Positions 47,978 to 56,870 of a stretch of DNA of 64,000 nt are shown here, piece after piece; the first letter of the stretch is position 1, and every line of letters begins with the position of its first letter. The DNA is from Rhodospirillaceae bacterium. Lineage in GTDB: Bacteria > Pseudomonadota > Alphaproteobacteria > Rhodospirillales > Rhodospirillaceae. The translations under genes were made by a program, and so were the position numbers. The notes beneath the pieces are model-generated. The model was not told the DNA's origin. It was given only the letters and a program-made list of their open reading frames with translations, and ran no database searches. Where the stretch lies: positions 1 to 64,000 of the forward strand of contig JAVJSV010000012.1 of assembly GCA_040219235.1 (NCBI GenBank), in the 5' to 3' direction.

Positions 47978-50839
47978 TCAACTTTGCTTCATTAGATATT
48001 CGAATAGAATGTCACCGTTAACACGCCCCATATGGCTGCCATCTAAATAGTCTTGATCATATCCACCGAAGTCAGCTGCTGTCGACGTTTCTATAACCTT
48101 CGCCTTACCCTCTGTAATATGCGAGATCCAATCAAACAATTCACGTTGACGAACCGCATAGGGTGTTTTTTTGGCAAGGGCTTCTAGCAATTTAGAATGA
48201 AGCGGGTTTGAGTAGATAATAAGTTCACAACTAATTGAATTAACAAAGCGGATAAATTTTTCAAAATAATACAACCTGCCCTCGTGAAGTGTTTCGCATC
48301 TGTTTGCAAACATTATGTGCTTTGCAAGTCTTGAATCGTCATAAGAGTAGTTAAACATCTTCAAGTTCGGAACATCTAATTTCCAAACGTAGGTAACGTC
48401 CCCATTTTCCCGATCAAACCGAGCATCTATGTCAAATTCGCGATAGTGCATCTCTATTTGTTTGCTCATCGCAATGTCCCCGTCTGGATCAGCGACTACA
48501 AAACGCCCTTGACCGCTTAAGTCATTTTCTTCGAGATACTTTGCTAATTTTGGGGCACGGACAAGACGCCTGTCTAACGGCGCTTCCGACATAAAATCAG
48601 TAGGGTCGACACCAATAATGACTAGTTTCAAAGGCAAATTTGAAGTCTCTGCCATAAAATTTGCCATACAATAGTAGTCTTCTGCTTTACCCATCGCGAC
48701 TGAGAAATTGAATGCCTTTAATCCAAAATCAAACGCTCTTCTAGCCTGCAACATATACGTGCGTGAGGATCCCAAAATCACAGTGTCAAAATTACGATGA
48801 CCATCAAGAAGGTAGTCAGCTTTAGTTCTGCGGTCCGTAACTAATTTGAAAGGCTTGGACTTTGGTAGGTGTGATTTTTTGGTGAGAAGGTTTATGCGGA
48901 CGATAGTATCATAAGCATCATATCCAACATCATCTGGCATTGGCATTGGCTTATCAAATTCCTCTTCAATCGCCACCATCAGAGTTGTAAGTGCGAGTGA
49001 GTCTATTTTTCCAGAAGTTAGCAGCGGCGCTTCTTCATCCTCAATCCAAACACCAATGACATCTTCAATGCACTTTCGTATACGATCTTTTTCTGTAGAG
49101 ATATTCCGAGATAATAAAAAACGCTCTTTAGGTTTTTCCAATATGTAACGGTCTTTGTTTTGACCGCGTGCGATTTTACCTGAAGTGGATTTCTTAAGCC
49201 ATTTTGGTGCGACCAAGAAAACATCTGAAAGCGCAACATCGAATAGAGCCGTAACATCATTTCCAATTTTATGGGCAAGGGCCTCACGCTCTAATTTTTC
49301 AACTATCTTCGTTTCAGCAATAACAACGAGATTTTCTGTACCTCGAACATCATCATCAACCCCTATCACGACGCAACGGCCTGGGATCACACCTTGGATA
49401 TCATTAACAACATACTCAATATCTTGAGGATAAATGTTCCGCCCCGCCGTTATGATTACATCTTTAAGTCGACCTGTTACAAAGAGGTGTTCTCCATCGC
49501 GGTAGCCTAAATCTCCTGTTCTAAAAAAACCGTCTATTTGAGCCTCAATACTTGCAAACACATTCTTAAAATAACCGCTCATGGTCGAAGGGCTACTGAC
49601 AACGATTTCCCCCACTTTTCTGTCATCTAACTCTGTATTATCCGTTCCAAGAATTTTCACATTTGTGCCGGGCAAGATAACTCCAGATGAGACAAGATTA
49701 TCTGCCCCAGGGACAACGTACTCATTAATGCGAAGCGCCCGCCGATCAACTTTGTCAATTTTGTAAGGATGGTTGAATCCGCCAGACGTGATGGCAAAAG
49801 TTGTTTCTGCCATGGCATAGGATGTTGCAAGGGCTGAACGCCTTAGACCATGAGGTTCAAACGTCTCAGAAAAAATTCTATGGCTAGCGTCCAGAACAGG
49901 TTCTGAGCAGTTTACGACGCCACGCAATTCTGAAAGGTCTAAATTAAGCTGTTTAAAACGACGGGCAGCTTGGGCCAAAAAATTGTAGGCGAAATTCGGA
50001 AGCCAACACAAAGTGCCTTTGTCACGAGATATTACACTCATCAGCATTATGGGGGACTTGACCCAATCAAACGGTGAAATCAAGGTTACTTTAGTGCCAG
50101 TTAAAAGTGGTAGAAGCAGTGCAGTGATAAATCCCATGTCATGATAAAAGGGAAGCCAGCTAACGATATGGTCCTCTTTCTTAAGGCCAATGACTGAGCT
50201 GTAGGTATCAACTTGCCAAAGAAGTTGGTCGAGCGATATGGGAACACCTTTTTTTGTGCCCGTCGTTCCTGAGCTGTATTGAATGAAAAGCGGTGGATTA
50301 GAATTTTCTATGATCTGAGGGAGAGAATCAGGAACATCAATATCCTCAAGACTTGCAACACGCCGACCAATTGCCAAGCTTATGAAGCTACAATAATCGG
50401 GATCTCCAACAATGAGAGCTGGCTCAGCATTGTCGATGAGCGGTAATAGCGTACGAGCAAAGTCGTTAACTGACAGCTTTGCAGATGGATGTGCCGATAT
50501 AATAGGGACGCGCCCCGTCAGCAAAGCCGCTGCTTCAAAAAGAAAAACATCTTTTGGGTTAGATAAAACAGACACGACCGTCGCGCCATGGGGCACTTTG
50601 AATTTATCAAATAAAGAGGCAGTAACCAGCGCTTTAAGAAAGAATTCCTTATAGCTGAGTTCTTCAATGCTAGAATCGGTCGAGACGTATCTTAGAAAAG
50701 CTTCGCCATTGCAGGACTGAAGATTAGTAAGAACACGGGCAACCAAGCTCGTTTGCTGGTTGAAATGCTTATCAGTATTCACCGGCACCTCAGTCAGATC
50801 ATTGAAAACTAATTTAGAGCTAGTCACAGCACTACACAT
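47978..50839 (-). CDS. Acyl-AMP ligase / carrier / SGNH-like fusion protein
   Basis: The 953-residue protein has three modules. Residues 30-565 are an adenylate-forming ligase: YSSGTTGTKKG at 188-198, SYAMAETT at 340-347, RTGDLGYRDG at 440-449, and Lys555 in STSGKIAR; WLPFYHDMGF and FFRTGDLG fit fatty-acyl-AMP ligases. Residues 580-655 are a carrier domain with the phosphopantetheine Ser614 in GKIDSLAL. Residues 680-953 resemble SGNH/DltD-type esterase-acyltransferases: GSSRT at 690-694 with Ser692 as likely nucleophile, and DGSHMG at 933-938 giving a D-x-x-H pair. No signal peptide is seen. The gene is visibly AT-richer than its neighbours, suggesting acquisition. Function of the C-terminal domain is inferred. 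Confidence 0.8.
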   Translation of the reverse strand: MCSAVTSSKLVFNDLTEVPVNTDKHFNQQTSLVARVLTNLQSCNGEAFLRYVSTDSSIEELSYKEFFLKALVTASLFDKFKVPHGATVVSVLSNPKDVFLFEAAALLTGRVPIISAHPSAKLSVNDFARTLLPLIDNAEPALIVGDPDYCSFISLAIGRRVASLEDIDVPDSLPQIIENSNPPLFIQYSSGTTGTKKGVPISLDQLLWQVDTYSSVIGLKKEDHIVSWLPFYHDMGFITALLLPLLTGTKVTLISPFDWVKSPIMLMSVISRDKGTLCWLPNFAYNFLAQAARRFKQLNLDLSELRGVVNCSEPVLDASHRIFSETFEPHGLRRSALATSYAMAETTFAITSGGFNHPYKIDKVDRRALRINEYVVPGADNLVSSGVILPGTNVKILGTDNTELDDRKVGEIVVSSPSTMSGYFKNVFASIEAQIDGFFRTGDLGYRDGEHLFVTGRLKDVIITAGRNIYPQDIEYVVNDIQGVIPGRCVVIGVDDDVRGTENLVVIAETKIVEKLEREALAHKIGNDVTALFDVALSDVFLVAPKWLKKSTSGKIARGQNKDRYILEKPKERFLLSRNISTEKDRIRKCIEDVIGVWIEDEEAPLLTSGKIDSLALTTLMVAIEEEFDKPMPMPDDVGYDAYDTIVRINLLTKKSHLPKSKPFKLVTDRRTKADYLLDGHRNFDTVILGSSRTYMLQARRAFDFGLKAFNFSVAMGKAEDYYCMANFMAETSNLPLKLVIIGVDPTDFMSEAPLDRRLVRAPKLAKYLEENDLSGQGRFVVADPDGDIAMSKQIEMHYREFDIDARFDRENGDVTYVWKLDVPNLKMFNYSYDDSRLAKHIMFANRCETLHEGRLYYFEKFIRFVNSISCELIIYSNPLHSKLLEALAKKTPYAVRQRELFDWISHITEGKAKVIETSTAADFGGYDQDYLDGSHMGRVNGDILFEYLMKQS

Positions 50840-50968
50840 TTGGCTTTGAAAATTCTAACTTTGACGGATTAAGGCCTCTTTAACATGATAAAATTAAGAG
50901 ATCTTACTTTCAAAGCCCTTCCCTTTACCCTCTTGCACCATCAATTACTGACAGTTAAGTGTGAGGGT

Positions 50969-51580
50969 ATGCATAGAGTTTTTTTGACCCTTTTGGCCTT
51001 TGGTGCATTACACGTTCCATGCGCACAGGCTCAAACACAGCCAGACCTTAAACCGGTGGCTTCCGAACGGCTTCTCATGCCGTTGTTCCCATCGGGTTGG
51101 AAAGAAGTCTACCGCAGTAGAGAATCTATCGAGGTGGTGGAATATGTGCCAACTGACCAATCTGCAACGTCCTGGCAGGATAAAATACAGCTTCAAGTTT
51201 ATAACAATTTAAATGACTTACCCTTGGATGCCATTCAGCGTCGGACGCAAGGGCAAAACCGCAACCGCTGTACTGGGGTTGTAGAGGGGTCATTGCAATC
51301 TGGTTTAAACAATGGCTACCCCAGTGCGTTTTGGACGCTCGGGTGCCGTTACATTAAATCAGGTGAAGGGAAAGGCTCTGGGGAAACCCAGTATACCAAG
51401 GCCATTCAAGGTCAATCTTCGCTTTATGTATTAAGTCGTATTTGGCGCACACCGGCATTTGCCCAAGATGGACCAGAGATTGCAATAGAGTCGGTAAACG
51501 ATGGTGTGGCTTTTTTGACAACCTCCATCGTGTGTGTGCCAAAATCAGAAGATCATCCTTGTGAGTTTGAATCTAACTGA
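50969..51580 (+). CDS. Secreted protein of unknown function
   Basis: I do not recognise this family. From ATG 50969 the protein has 203 residues and a good signal peptide (MHRVFLTLLAFGALHVP followed by CAQAQ), after which comes a soluble domain with four Cys (RNRCTGVV, TLGCRYI, SIVCVP and HPCEFE), likely two disulfides in the periplasm. A longer frame from ATG 50885 would bury the signal peptide, so the later start is preferred although its ribosome-binding site is close (GAGGG). It is divergent from the acyl-AMP ligase fusion and convergent with the HIT gene. Confidence 0.68.
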   Translation: MHRVFLTLLAFGALHVPCAQAQTQPDLKPVASERLLMPLFPSGWKEVYRSRESIEVVEYVPTDQSATSWQDKIQLQVYNNLNDLPLDAIQRRTQGQNRNRCTGVVEGSLQSGLNNGYPSAFWTLGCRYIKSGEGKGSGETQYTKAIQGQSSLYVLSRIWRTPAFAQDGPEIAIESVNDGVAFLTTSIVCVPKSEDHPCEFESN

Positions 51581-51590
51581 AGAAGTCCGG

Positions 51591-51947
51591 CTAAAAGAGC
51601 GGCCCGAGCGCTTTGCCTCCACAGACATGGATATGAAGATGCGGCACTTCTTGTCCGCCATCAACGCCCGTGTTTACAAATGTACGATAGCCTGAATCTT
51701 TAACGCCTTTGATTTCCGCAACCTTTAATACAGCACGATTAAGCGCCACGACTTCAATATCAGACGCCGTATCAGTAAACGCGTTTAAAGACTTATAGGG
51801 CCCTTTGGGGATAACCAAAACATGAACCGGCGCTTGGGGAGAAATGTCTTCAAATGCCAAAGTGTGGTCATCTTCGAATACTGTCGTATTTGGTATTTCG
51901 CCACGAAGGATTTTGGCAAAAATATTATTGTCATCATAGTCCGACAT
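51591..51947 (-). CDS. hinT: HIT family protein (HinT-like)
   Basis: The 118-residue protein has the histidine triad HLHIHVCGGK at the C-terminus and the FEDISPQAPVHVLVIPK core, as in HinT purine-nucleoside phosphoramidases. It follows hisE after 28 bp on the same strand; a HIT gene after hisE is common in alphaproteobacteria. Confidence 0.92.
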   Translation of the reverse strand: MSDYDDNNIFAKILRGEIPNTTVFEDDHTLAFEDISPQAPVHVLVIPKGPYKSLNAFTDTASDIEVVALNRAVLKVAEIKGVKDSGYRTFVNTGVDGGQEVPHLHIHVCGGKALGPLF

Positions 51948-51975
51948 ATAGCACCCTGATTACACTAAGCTGGAT

Positions 51976-52320
51976 TTAGATTTTGTCTTTCTGGCGAATA
52001 CCCGATTCACCAAAACGATGATCTAAAACGGCAAAGACATCAGCAGGCTTAACATCTTTCGCCGCCCACAAGAGCAACAGCATATAGAGCAGATCGGCAC
52101 TTTCATTTAACAACTCATCACGACCTTCAGCGACAGCCGCAAGTGCCGTTTCAACACCTTCCTCGCCGACTTTTTGCGCAATTTTAGTTACACCCTTTGC
52201 ATACATCTTTGCCGTATACGACGTCTCAGGATCCGCTGTCTTGCGACTCACAAGAACATCATAGAGACGCTCTAGTATCGCAGCATCAACTGTTACTACG
52301 CTGTCCTTTTTTTTACTCAT
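51976..52320 (-). CDS. hisE: Phosphoribosyl-ATP pyrophosphohydrolase HisE
   Basis: The 114-residue MazG-like enzyme performs the second step of histidine synthesis. [14 protein letters not shown] contains the metal-binding Glu residues, followed by the [13 protein letters not shown] helix. It is a separate HisE, not fused to HisI, as usual in alphaproteobacteria. It overlaps hisF by 4 nt. Confidence 0.95.
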   Translation of the reverse strand: MSKKKDSVVTVDAAILERLYDVLVSRKTADPETSYTAKMYAKGVTKIAQKVGEEGVETALAAVAEGRDELLNESADLLYMLLLLWAAKDVKPADVFAVLDHRFGESGIRQKDKI

Positions 52321-53102
52321 TTTGTCTCCAAGCGTGATGCGGTTATGGGTCTGACCGGCAAACCTGCAGCAGCGAGGTGAGCTTTGGCATCCCCCACTGA
52401 GTATTCACCAAAATGAAATATAGACGCAGCGAGAACAGCAGTGGCATGACCTTCGCGAACGCCAGCTATCATGTGATCCAGAGTGCCAACGCCACCTGAA
52501 GCAATCACCGGTAAGTGCACAGCATCAGAAACAGCGCGTGTTAAAGGAATATCGTATCCATCTCGCGTACCGTCTCGATCCATTGAGGTGAGGAGAATTT
52601 CTCCTGCCCCATACTCTGCCATACGCTTAACCCATTCAATGGCGTCAATGCCGGTAGCCGTGCGGCCCCCATGGGTGAAAATTTCATAGCGTCCTGGCGC
52701 AACAGACTTGGGATCAACCGCAACGACAATGCACTGGCTGCCGAATTTTTCTGCCGCTTCCCTCACAAATTCTGGCCGATGAACGGCAGCTGTGTTGATA
52801 GATACCTTATCTGCCCCGGCAAGTAATAATTTGCGAATGTCATCAACTGTCCTGACGCCACCACCAACGGTAACCGGCATAAAACAATGCTCTGCCGTGC
52901 GTGCAACAACATCGTAGAATGTGTCTCGGTTTTCATGGCTTGCCGTAATATCAAGAAAACACAACTCATCTGCTCCCGCAGCATCGTAAACTTGAGCTTG
53001 CTCAACAGGGTCGCCTGCATCACGCAGGCCAACAAAGTTAACGCCTTTAACAACGCGACCATCTTTAACGTCGAGGCAGGGAATAACGCGCACAGTTAAC
53101 AT
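52317..53102 (-). CDS. hisF: Imidazole glycerol phosphate synthase cyclase subunit HisF
   Basis: The 261-residue TIM barrel has the N-terminal [19 protein letters not shown] with catalytic Asp11-type residue, the second catalytic Asp in [15 protein letters not shown] and [13 protein letters not shown]. With HisH it makes IGP and AICAR. It sits 10 bp after hisA and overlaps hisE. Confidence 0.97.
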   Translation of the reverse strand: MLTVRVIPCLDVKDGRVVKGVNFVGLRDAGDPVEQAQVYDAAGADELCFLDITASHENRDTFYDVVARTAEHCFMPVTVGGGVRTVDDIRKLLLAGADKVSINTAAVHRPEFVREAAEKFGSQCIVVAVDPKSVAPGRYEIFTHGGRTATGIDAIEWVKRMAEYGAGEILLTSMDRDGTRDGYDIPLTRAVSDAVHLPVIASGGVGTLDHMIAGVREGHATAVLAASIFHFGEYSVGDAKAHLAAAGLPVRPITASRLETK

Positions 53103-53112
53103 AACGACGGGG

Positions 53113-53853
53113 TTACTCTTCTAGCAGTGAGATGGCTTCAGCAAGATCTATACGGCCGTCATAAAGAGCACGGCCTGAAATAACACCAACTAAGCCTGGA
53201 GATTTTATCGCTCTACGCTTTATCGCGCCTATATCTTCCAAAGAGGCGACGCCACCAGAGACGATAATAGGAATATTTACTGCGTCCGCGAGATCAGCAG
53301 ATGCATTGAGATTGGGTCCACCGAGCACCCCGTCACGGTCAATGTCTGTGTGAATAATGACAGAGACGCCTGCATCCTCAAACCGACGTGCCAACTCAAC
53401 GGCTGTTACATCAGAAGACTCAGCCCATCCTTCCACAGCAACCCAGCCGCCACGCGCATCAATACCAACGGCGATATGCCCAGGAAATTCTTTACACGCC
53501 TGACGCACTAAATCCGGATCCTTTAAAGCAGCCGTCCCGAGCACAATGCGATTAACACCCGTCGTCAACCAATGAGTCACCATATCAAAGTCTCTGATGC
53601 CGCCACCAAGCTGAACCGGAACCGTTACAGTGCGCAAAATCGATTCAACAGCTTCAGCGTTTACTGGCTTGCCCGCAAAGGCACCATTTAAATCCACAAC
53701 GTGAATCCAATTTGCGCCAGCGTCTTGAAATGCTTTGGCTTGTTGCGCTGGATTATCGTTAAAAACAGTCGCCCGGTTCATATCACCTTGAGCCAAACGC
53801 ACGCAGACCCCGTCTTTCAGATCAATAGCCGGATACAAGTCAACGTGGGTCAT
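53113..53853 (-). CDS. hisA: ProFAR isomerase HisA
   Basis: A 246-residue TIM-barrel isomerase with [20 protein letters not shown] and the second Asp in [16 protein letters not shown], plus [13 protein letters not shown] chose the ATG at 53853, which lies just after the hisH stop, over the GTG at 53868 that would overlap hisH; both are possible. Confidence 0.96.
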   Translation of the reverse strand: MTHVDLYPAIDLKDGVCVRLAQGDMNRATVFNDNPAQQAKAFQDAGANWIHVVDLNGAFAGKPVNAEAVESILRTVTVPVQLGGGIRDFDMVTHWLTTGVNRIVLGTAALKDPDLVRQACKEFPGHIAVGIDARGGWVAVEGWAESSDVTAVELARRFEDAGVSVIIHTDIDRDGVLGGPNLNASADLADAVNIPIIVSGGVASLEDIGAIKRRAIKSPGLVGVISGRALYDGRIDLAEAISLLEE

Positions 53854-53855
53854 TC

Positions 53856-54518
53856 TTAAGGCGTCCACTTCAAAAAATTGCTGATGAGTCGCAAACCTAA
53901 AAGCTGACTCTTTTCCGGATGGAATTGCGTTCCAAACATGTTGTCACGACCAATAGCGGCAGTGACTTTTTGGCCATAATCAACGGTTGCCAAAGTCATC
54001 TCTGGAGCGTCGCACATGACATGGTAGCTGTGCACAAAATAGGCGTATGGATCTTTACCCAAGCCATCTAGCACCGGATGTGCAGATAACAAATTTAGAC
54101 GATTCCAACCCATATGGGGAATACGGGCTCCTGTTCCGTCCGGGCCAGCGCTAGCATCTGGGGTTAAGGCAACGACTTTGCCGGCGATCCAATCGAGGCC
54201 CGCACTTTCGCCATGCTCGAACCCCTTTGTCGCCATCAGTTGCATGCCAACACAAATGCCAAAAAACGGCCGTCCTTTGTCGATGACAGCCTTCTCTAAT
54301 GCCTGATGAAGTCCATCAACACGTTCTAAACCAGCCTTACAGTCCGCGAAGGCACCGACACCGGGCAAAACAACTCTATCTGCAGTCTCAACGTGATGAG
54401 CATCAGAACTCACAACGATTGATGCAGAAATTTCTGATTCGGAGGCCGCACGCTCAAATGCTTTGGCTGCGGATCTTAGGTTCCCCGATCCATAATCAAC
54501 GATGACGACTTGCATCAT
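53856..54518 (-). CDS. hisH: Imidazole glycerol phosphate synthase glutaminase subunit HisH
   Basis: The 220-residue class I glutamine amidotransferase has [18 protein letters not shown], the nucleophile Cys in [10 protein letters not shown] and the His-Glu pair in [12 protein letters not shown]. It supplies ammonia to HisF. A 62-bp gap, with no recognised feature, separates it from hisB upstream. Confidence 0.96.
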   Translation of the reverse strand: MMQVVIVDYGSGNLRSAAKAFERAASESEISASIVVSSDAHHVETADRVVLPGVGAFADCKAGLERVDGLHQALEKAVIDKGRPFFGICVGMQLMATKGFEHGESAGLDWIAGKVVALTPDASAGPDGTGARIPHMGWNRLNLLSAHPVLDGLGKDPYAYFVHSYHVMCDAPEMTLATVDYGQKVTAAIGRDNMFGTQFHPEKSQLLGLRLISNFLKWTP

Positions 54519-54580
54519 GAATTTTTCTGAACCAGTCCCAGAACTGATCCACCTTTACATCGGCCAGCGTGTGAATTGGC

Positions 54581-55168
54581 TTAGAGCTTACCCTTTGTGG
54601 AAGGAACCGCATCGGCCTTACGACCATCAATCTCAATTGCGGTGCGCAAGGCGCGCGCGAGCCCTTTAAAGCAGGATTCAACAATATGATGGTTGTTCTC
54701 TCCGTACTTATTCCACACATGGAGTGTTACGCCAGCGGCTTGTGCAAACGCTTGAAACCACTCCTTAAAAAGCTCGGTATCCATATCGCCCAACTTCGGC
54801 TTTGAAAAATCCACCTTCCAGATCAAATATGGACGATTGGATAGGTCGAGCGCGACTTCTGTGAGCGTCTCATCCATAGGGATTTGAGCAGAACCATAGC
54901 GCGTGATTCCGGTGCGATCTCCTAGCGCTTGCGCGACTGCTTCTCCAATACATATCCCGACATCTTCTGTCGTGTGGTGAAAATCAATGTGGAGATCTCC
55001 TTTCGCTTCAACGGTCAAATCTATCAAACTGTGACGAGACAGCTGTTCAAGCATGTGATCGAGAAACCCTATTCCAGTCGCGACCGCATAATGACCGTTT
55101 CCGTCCAGATTCACTGTGACGGAAATTTCAGTCTCTTTTGTCTTCCGACTTACCGTTGCCTCACGCAT
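54581..55168 (-). CDS. hisB: Imidazoleglycerol-phosphate dehydratase HisB
   Basis: The 195-residue monofunctional dehydratase has the metal-binding motifs [12 protein letters not shown] and GENNHHIVE, and lacks the HisB-N phosphatase domain of enterobacteria. It is the first gene of the his cluster on this strand; hisG, hisC, hisD and hisI are elsewhere. The 241-bp region upstream to the XRE gene contains two divergent promoters by inference, but no clear elements were identified. Confidence 0.96.
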   Translation of the reverse strand: MREATVSRKTKETEISVTVNLDGNGHYAVATGIGFLDHMLEQLSRHSLIDLTVEAKGDLHIDFHHTTEDVGICIGEAVAQALGDRTGITRYGSAQIPMDETLTEVALDLSNRPYLIWKVDFSKPKLGDMDTELFKEWFQAFAQAAGVTLHVWNKYGENNHHIVESCFKGLARALRTAIEIDGRKADAVPSTKGKL

Positions 55169-55409
55169 GGAGACGCCCCTTTTTTCTTGTGTCTGCGACG
55201 TTTTAGCAGTTCATTTACGCCAAAGCCACCGAGACGAAAAGGCGTTTTACCGCCTCATTTTATACACAGTTACACCTCACATAACCTGCAATTGAGTAGT
55301 GTTTCACCTAATTGAGGGGGACACGCTGAGGTGGAGAAGTTACAATGGTTATAGGTCTATGACGTAGGCCCAACAAATAAAACAGTCTAAAAATCAAAAT
55401 AAAAAGTAA

Positions 55410-55892
55410 ATGGAACAACAAGCAGTGAACACAATGGCAGCAAATAGACGAGGTAGACCGCCTGGCGCGAGGGCGGGAGCACCTGATCCAATAGACATAC
55501 ATGTGGGGCGACGGGTGAAACTCCGTCGTACTCTGTTGAGAATAAGCCAAGAACAACTGGCTGGAGATATCGGCGTAACTTTTCAACAAGTCCAAAAATA
55601 TGAAAGCGGTCACAACCGTGTAAGTGCGTCCCGCCTTTATGACATCTCCAGGGTCCTTGATTGTCCAATCTCCTACTTCTTCGAGGATATTGGCGACGAG
55701 GTTACAACTGGTCGAACAACCCCAGAACCAAGAACAGGTGAGGGGCTATCAGATGCTCAAGCTGGTTTTGATGATGATCCGATGCAACGGACTGAAACAT
55801 TAGAATTGGTTCGGGCGTATTGGCGGTTACATAGCGGAGACTTGCGCCGCAACGTACTCGACCTTTTGATCAATATGTCAAAACGCGAATAA
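55410..55892 (+). CDS. XRE-family helix-turn-helix regulator (paralogue of the one before metK)
   Basis: A 160-residue regulator with an HTH at about residues 28-85 (VGRRVKLRRTLLRISQEQLA, then FQQVQKYESGHNRVSASRL and YFFED). It shares the layout and the C-terminal ETLELVRAYWRL block with the protein at 13595-14089. ATG 55410 or 55434 may be the start; the frame upstream is open only a little. A strong bidirectional terminator follows. Targets are unknown. The divergent neighbour is hisB and the convergent neighbour a response regulator. Confidence 0.86.
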   Translation: MEQQAVNTMAANRRGRPPGARAGAPDPIDIHVGRRVKLRRTLLRISQEQLAGDIGVTFQQVQKYESGHNRVSASRLYDISRVLDCPISYFFEDIGDEVTTGRTTPEPRTGEGLSDAQAGFDDDPMQRTETLELVRAYWRLHSGDLRRNVLDLLINMSKRE

Positions 55893-55925
55893 ACTCACTT
55901 TCGTCATCTGTTTTTCGAAATGTAG

Positions 55926-55957
55926 AGAGCGTCCTTTGAAATGAAGGACGCTCTTTG
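55926..55957 (+). terminator. Rho-independent terminator between the XRE gene and the response regulator
   Basis: An 11-bp perfect stem AGAGCGTCCTT/AAGGACGCTCT with a 7-nt loop lies between two convergent genes and is followed by a short T-rich tail. It may serve both strands. Confidence 0.85.
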
Positions 55958-55979
55958 CATTTAACAAACACCGCTCGAC

Positions 55980-56672
55980 TTAAGGGTTGAGTCTGTATCC
56001 ACCGGGTTCTGTTATGAGAAGCTGAGCATGCGACGGATCAAGCTCGATTTTTTGCCGCAAACGATAAACATGTGTTTCTAAAGTATGTGTTGTGACACCG
56101 GCATTGTATCCCCAAACCTCATCCAGCAGCGTTTCACGCTGAACGGTTTTATTACCAACACGAAATAGATACTTCAGAATTGCTGTTTCTTTTTCAGTTA
56201 AACGAATCTTTTTTTCTGTTTCATCATGGATCAACATCTTCGCGGCAGGTTGGAACTTGTAAGGACCGACAATAAAAATGGCGTCATCAGACTGTGAATG
56301 TTGACGCAGATGGGCCCGGACACGCGCCAGTAAAACAGTCAGCCTGAAAGGTTTGGTGACGTAATCGTTTGCTCCCGCATCCAACCCGGTAACCGTATCG
56401 TCTTCGCTATCGGCTGCAGTCAACATGATGATGGGTGACCGAACGCCTGAATCTCGCAAGGAACGGCACACATCACGACCGTCCATATCTGGCAAACCAA
56501 GATCAAGTAAAATGACGTCGAACACATCTGCTTTCGCTTTTTCAATTGCCTCCGCCCCGGTTGCCGCTTCAATAAGGATTACAAAATCATCCTGCTCTTG
56601 CAGTTGCTCTATCAAAGACCGCCGGAGCATTTCATCATCATCAACAAGAAGCAGCGATTTCCCAGAAGCCAT
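55980..56672 (-). CDS. OmpR/PhoB-family response regulator
   Basis: The 230-residue protein has a receiver domain (LLVDDDEMLRRS acidic pair, phospho-acceptor Asp in LLDLGLPDMDG near residue 55, TAADSEDD and the Lys in VTKPF) and a C-terminal winged-helix DNA-binding domain (ETLLDEVWGYN, LETHVYRLRQKIE). I chose the ATG at 56672 with GGGGA 5 nt upstream; the longer frame from 56726 adds residues not typical of the family. No histidine kinase gene is adjacent, so it is an orphan, as CenR-type regulators of alphaproteobacteria often are. Confidence 0.92.
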   Translation of the reverse strand: MASGKSLLLVDDDEMLRRSLIEQLQEQDDFVILIEAATGAEAIEKAKADVFDVILLDLGLPDMDGRDVCRSLRDSGVRSPIIMLTAADSEDDTVTGLDAGANDYVTKPFRLTVLLARVRAHLRQHSQSDDAIFIVGPYKFQPAAKMLIHDETEKKIRLTEKETAILKYLFRVGNKTVQRETLLDEVWGYNAGVTTHTLETHVYRLRQKIELDPSHAQLLITEPGGYRLNP

Positions 56673-56870
56673 AATAATCCCCAAGACAGCAGTCACATGT
56701 GAAGTTGAGAGTTTACGAGAATGCATGGGTTAGACCAGCTTTGTGCTTTGCTGGCACCCAATAATCGGCTCAATTGGTGGTCACAATAAAGTGTATTGTA
56801 TTGCTTTTAGACCATCTTTGCATGACACACTCATCCTGCACAAAATGAAAAAAGAAGTTATAACATAGAC

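Noticed and set aside
56727-56870. FMN riboswitch before ribA
   Set aside because: None of the conserved RFN-element segments were seen; only a 5-bp hairpin (56735-56754) is present.
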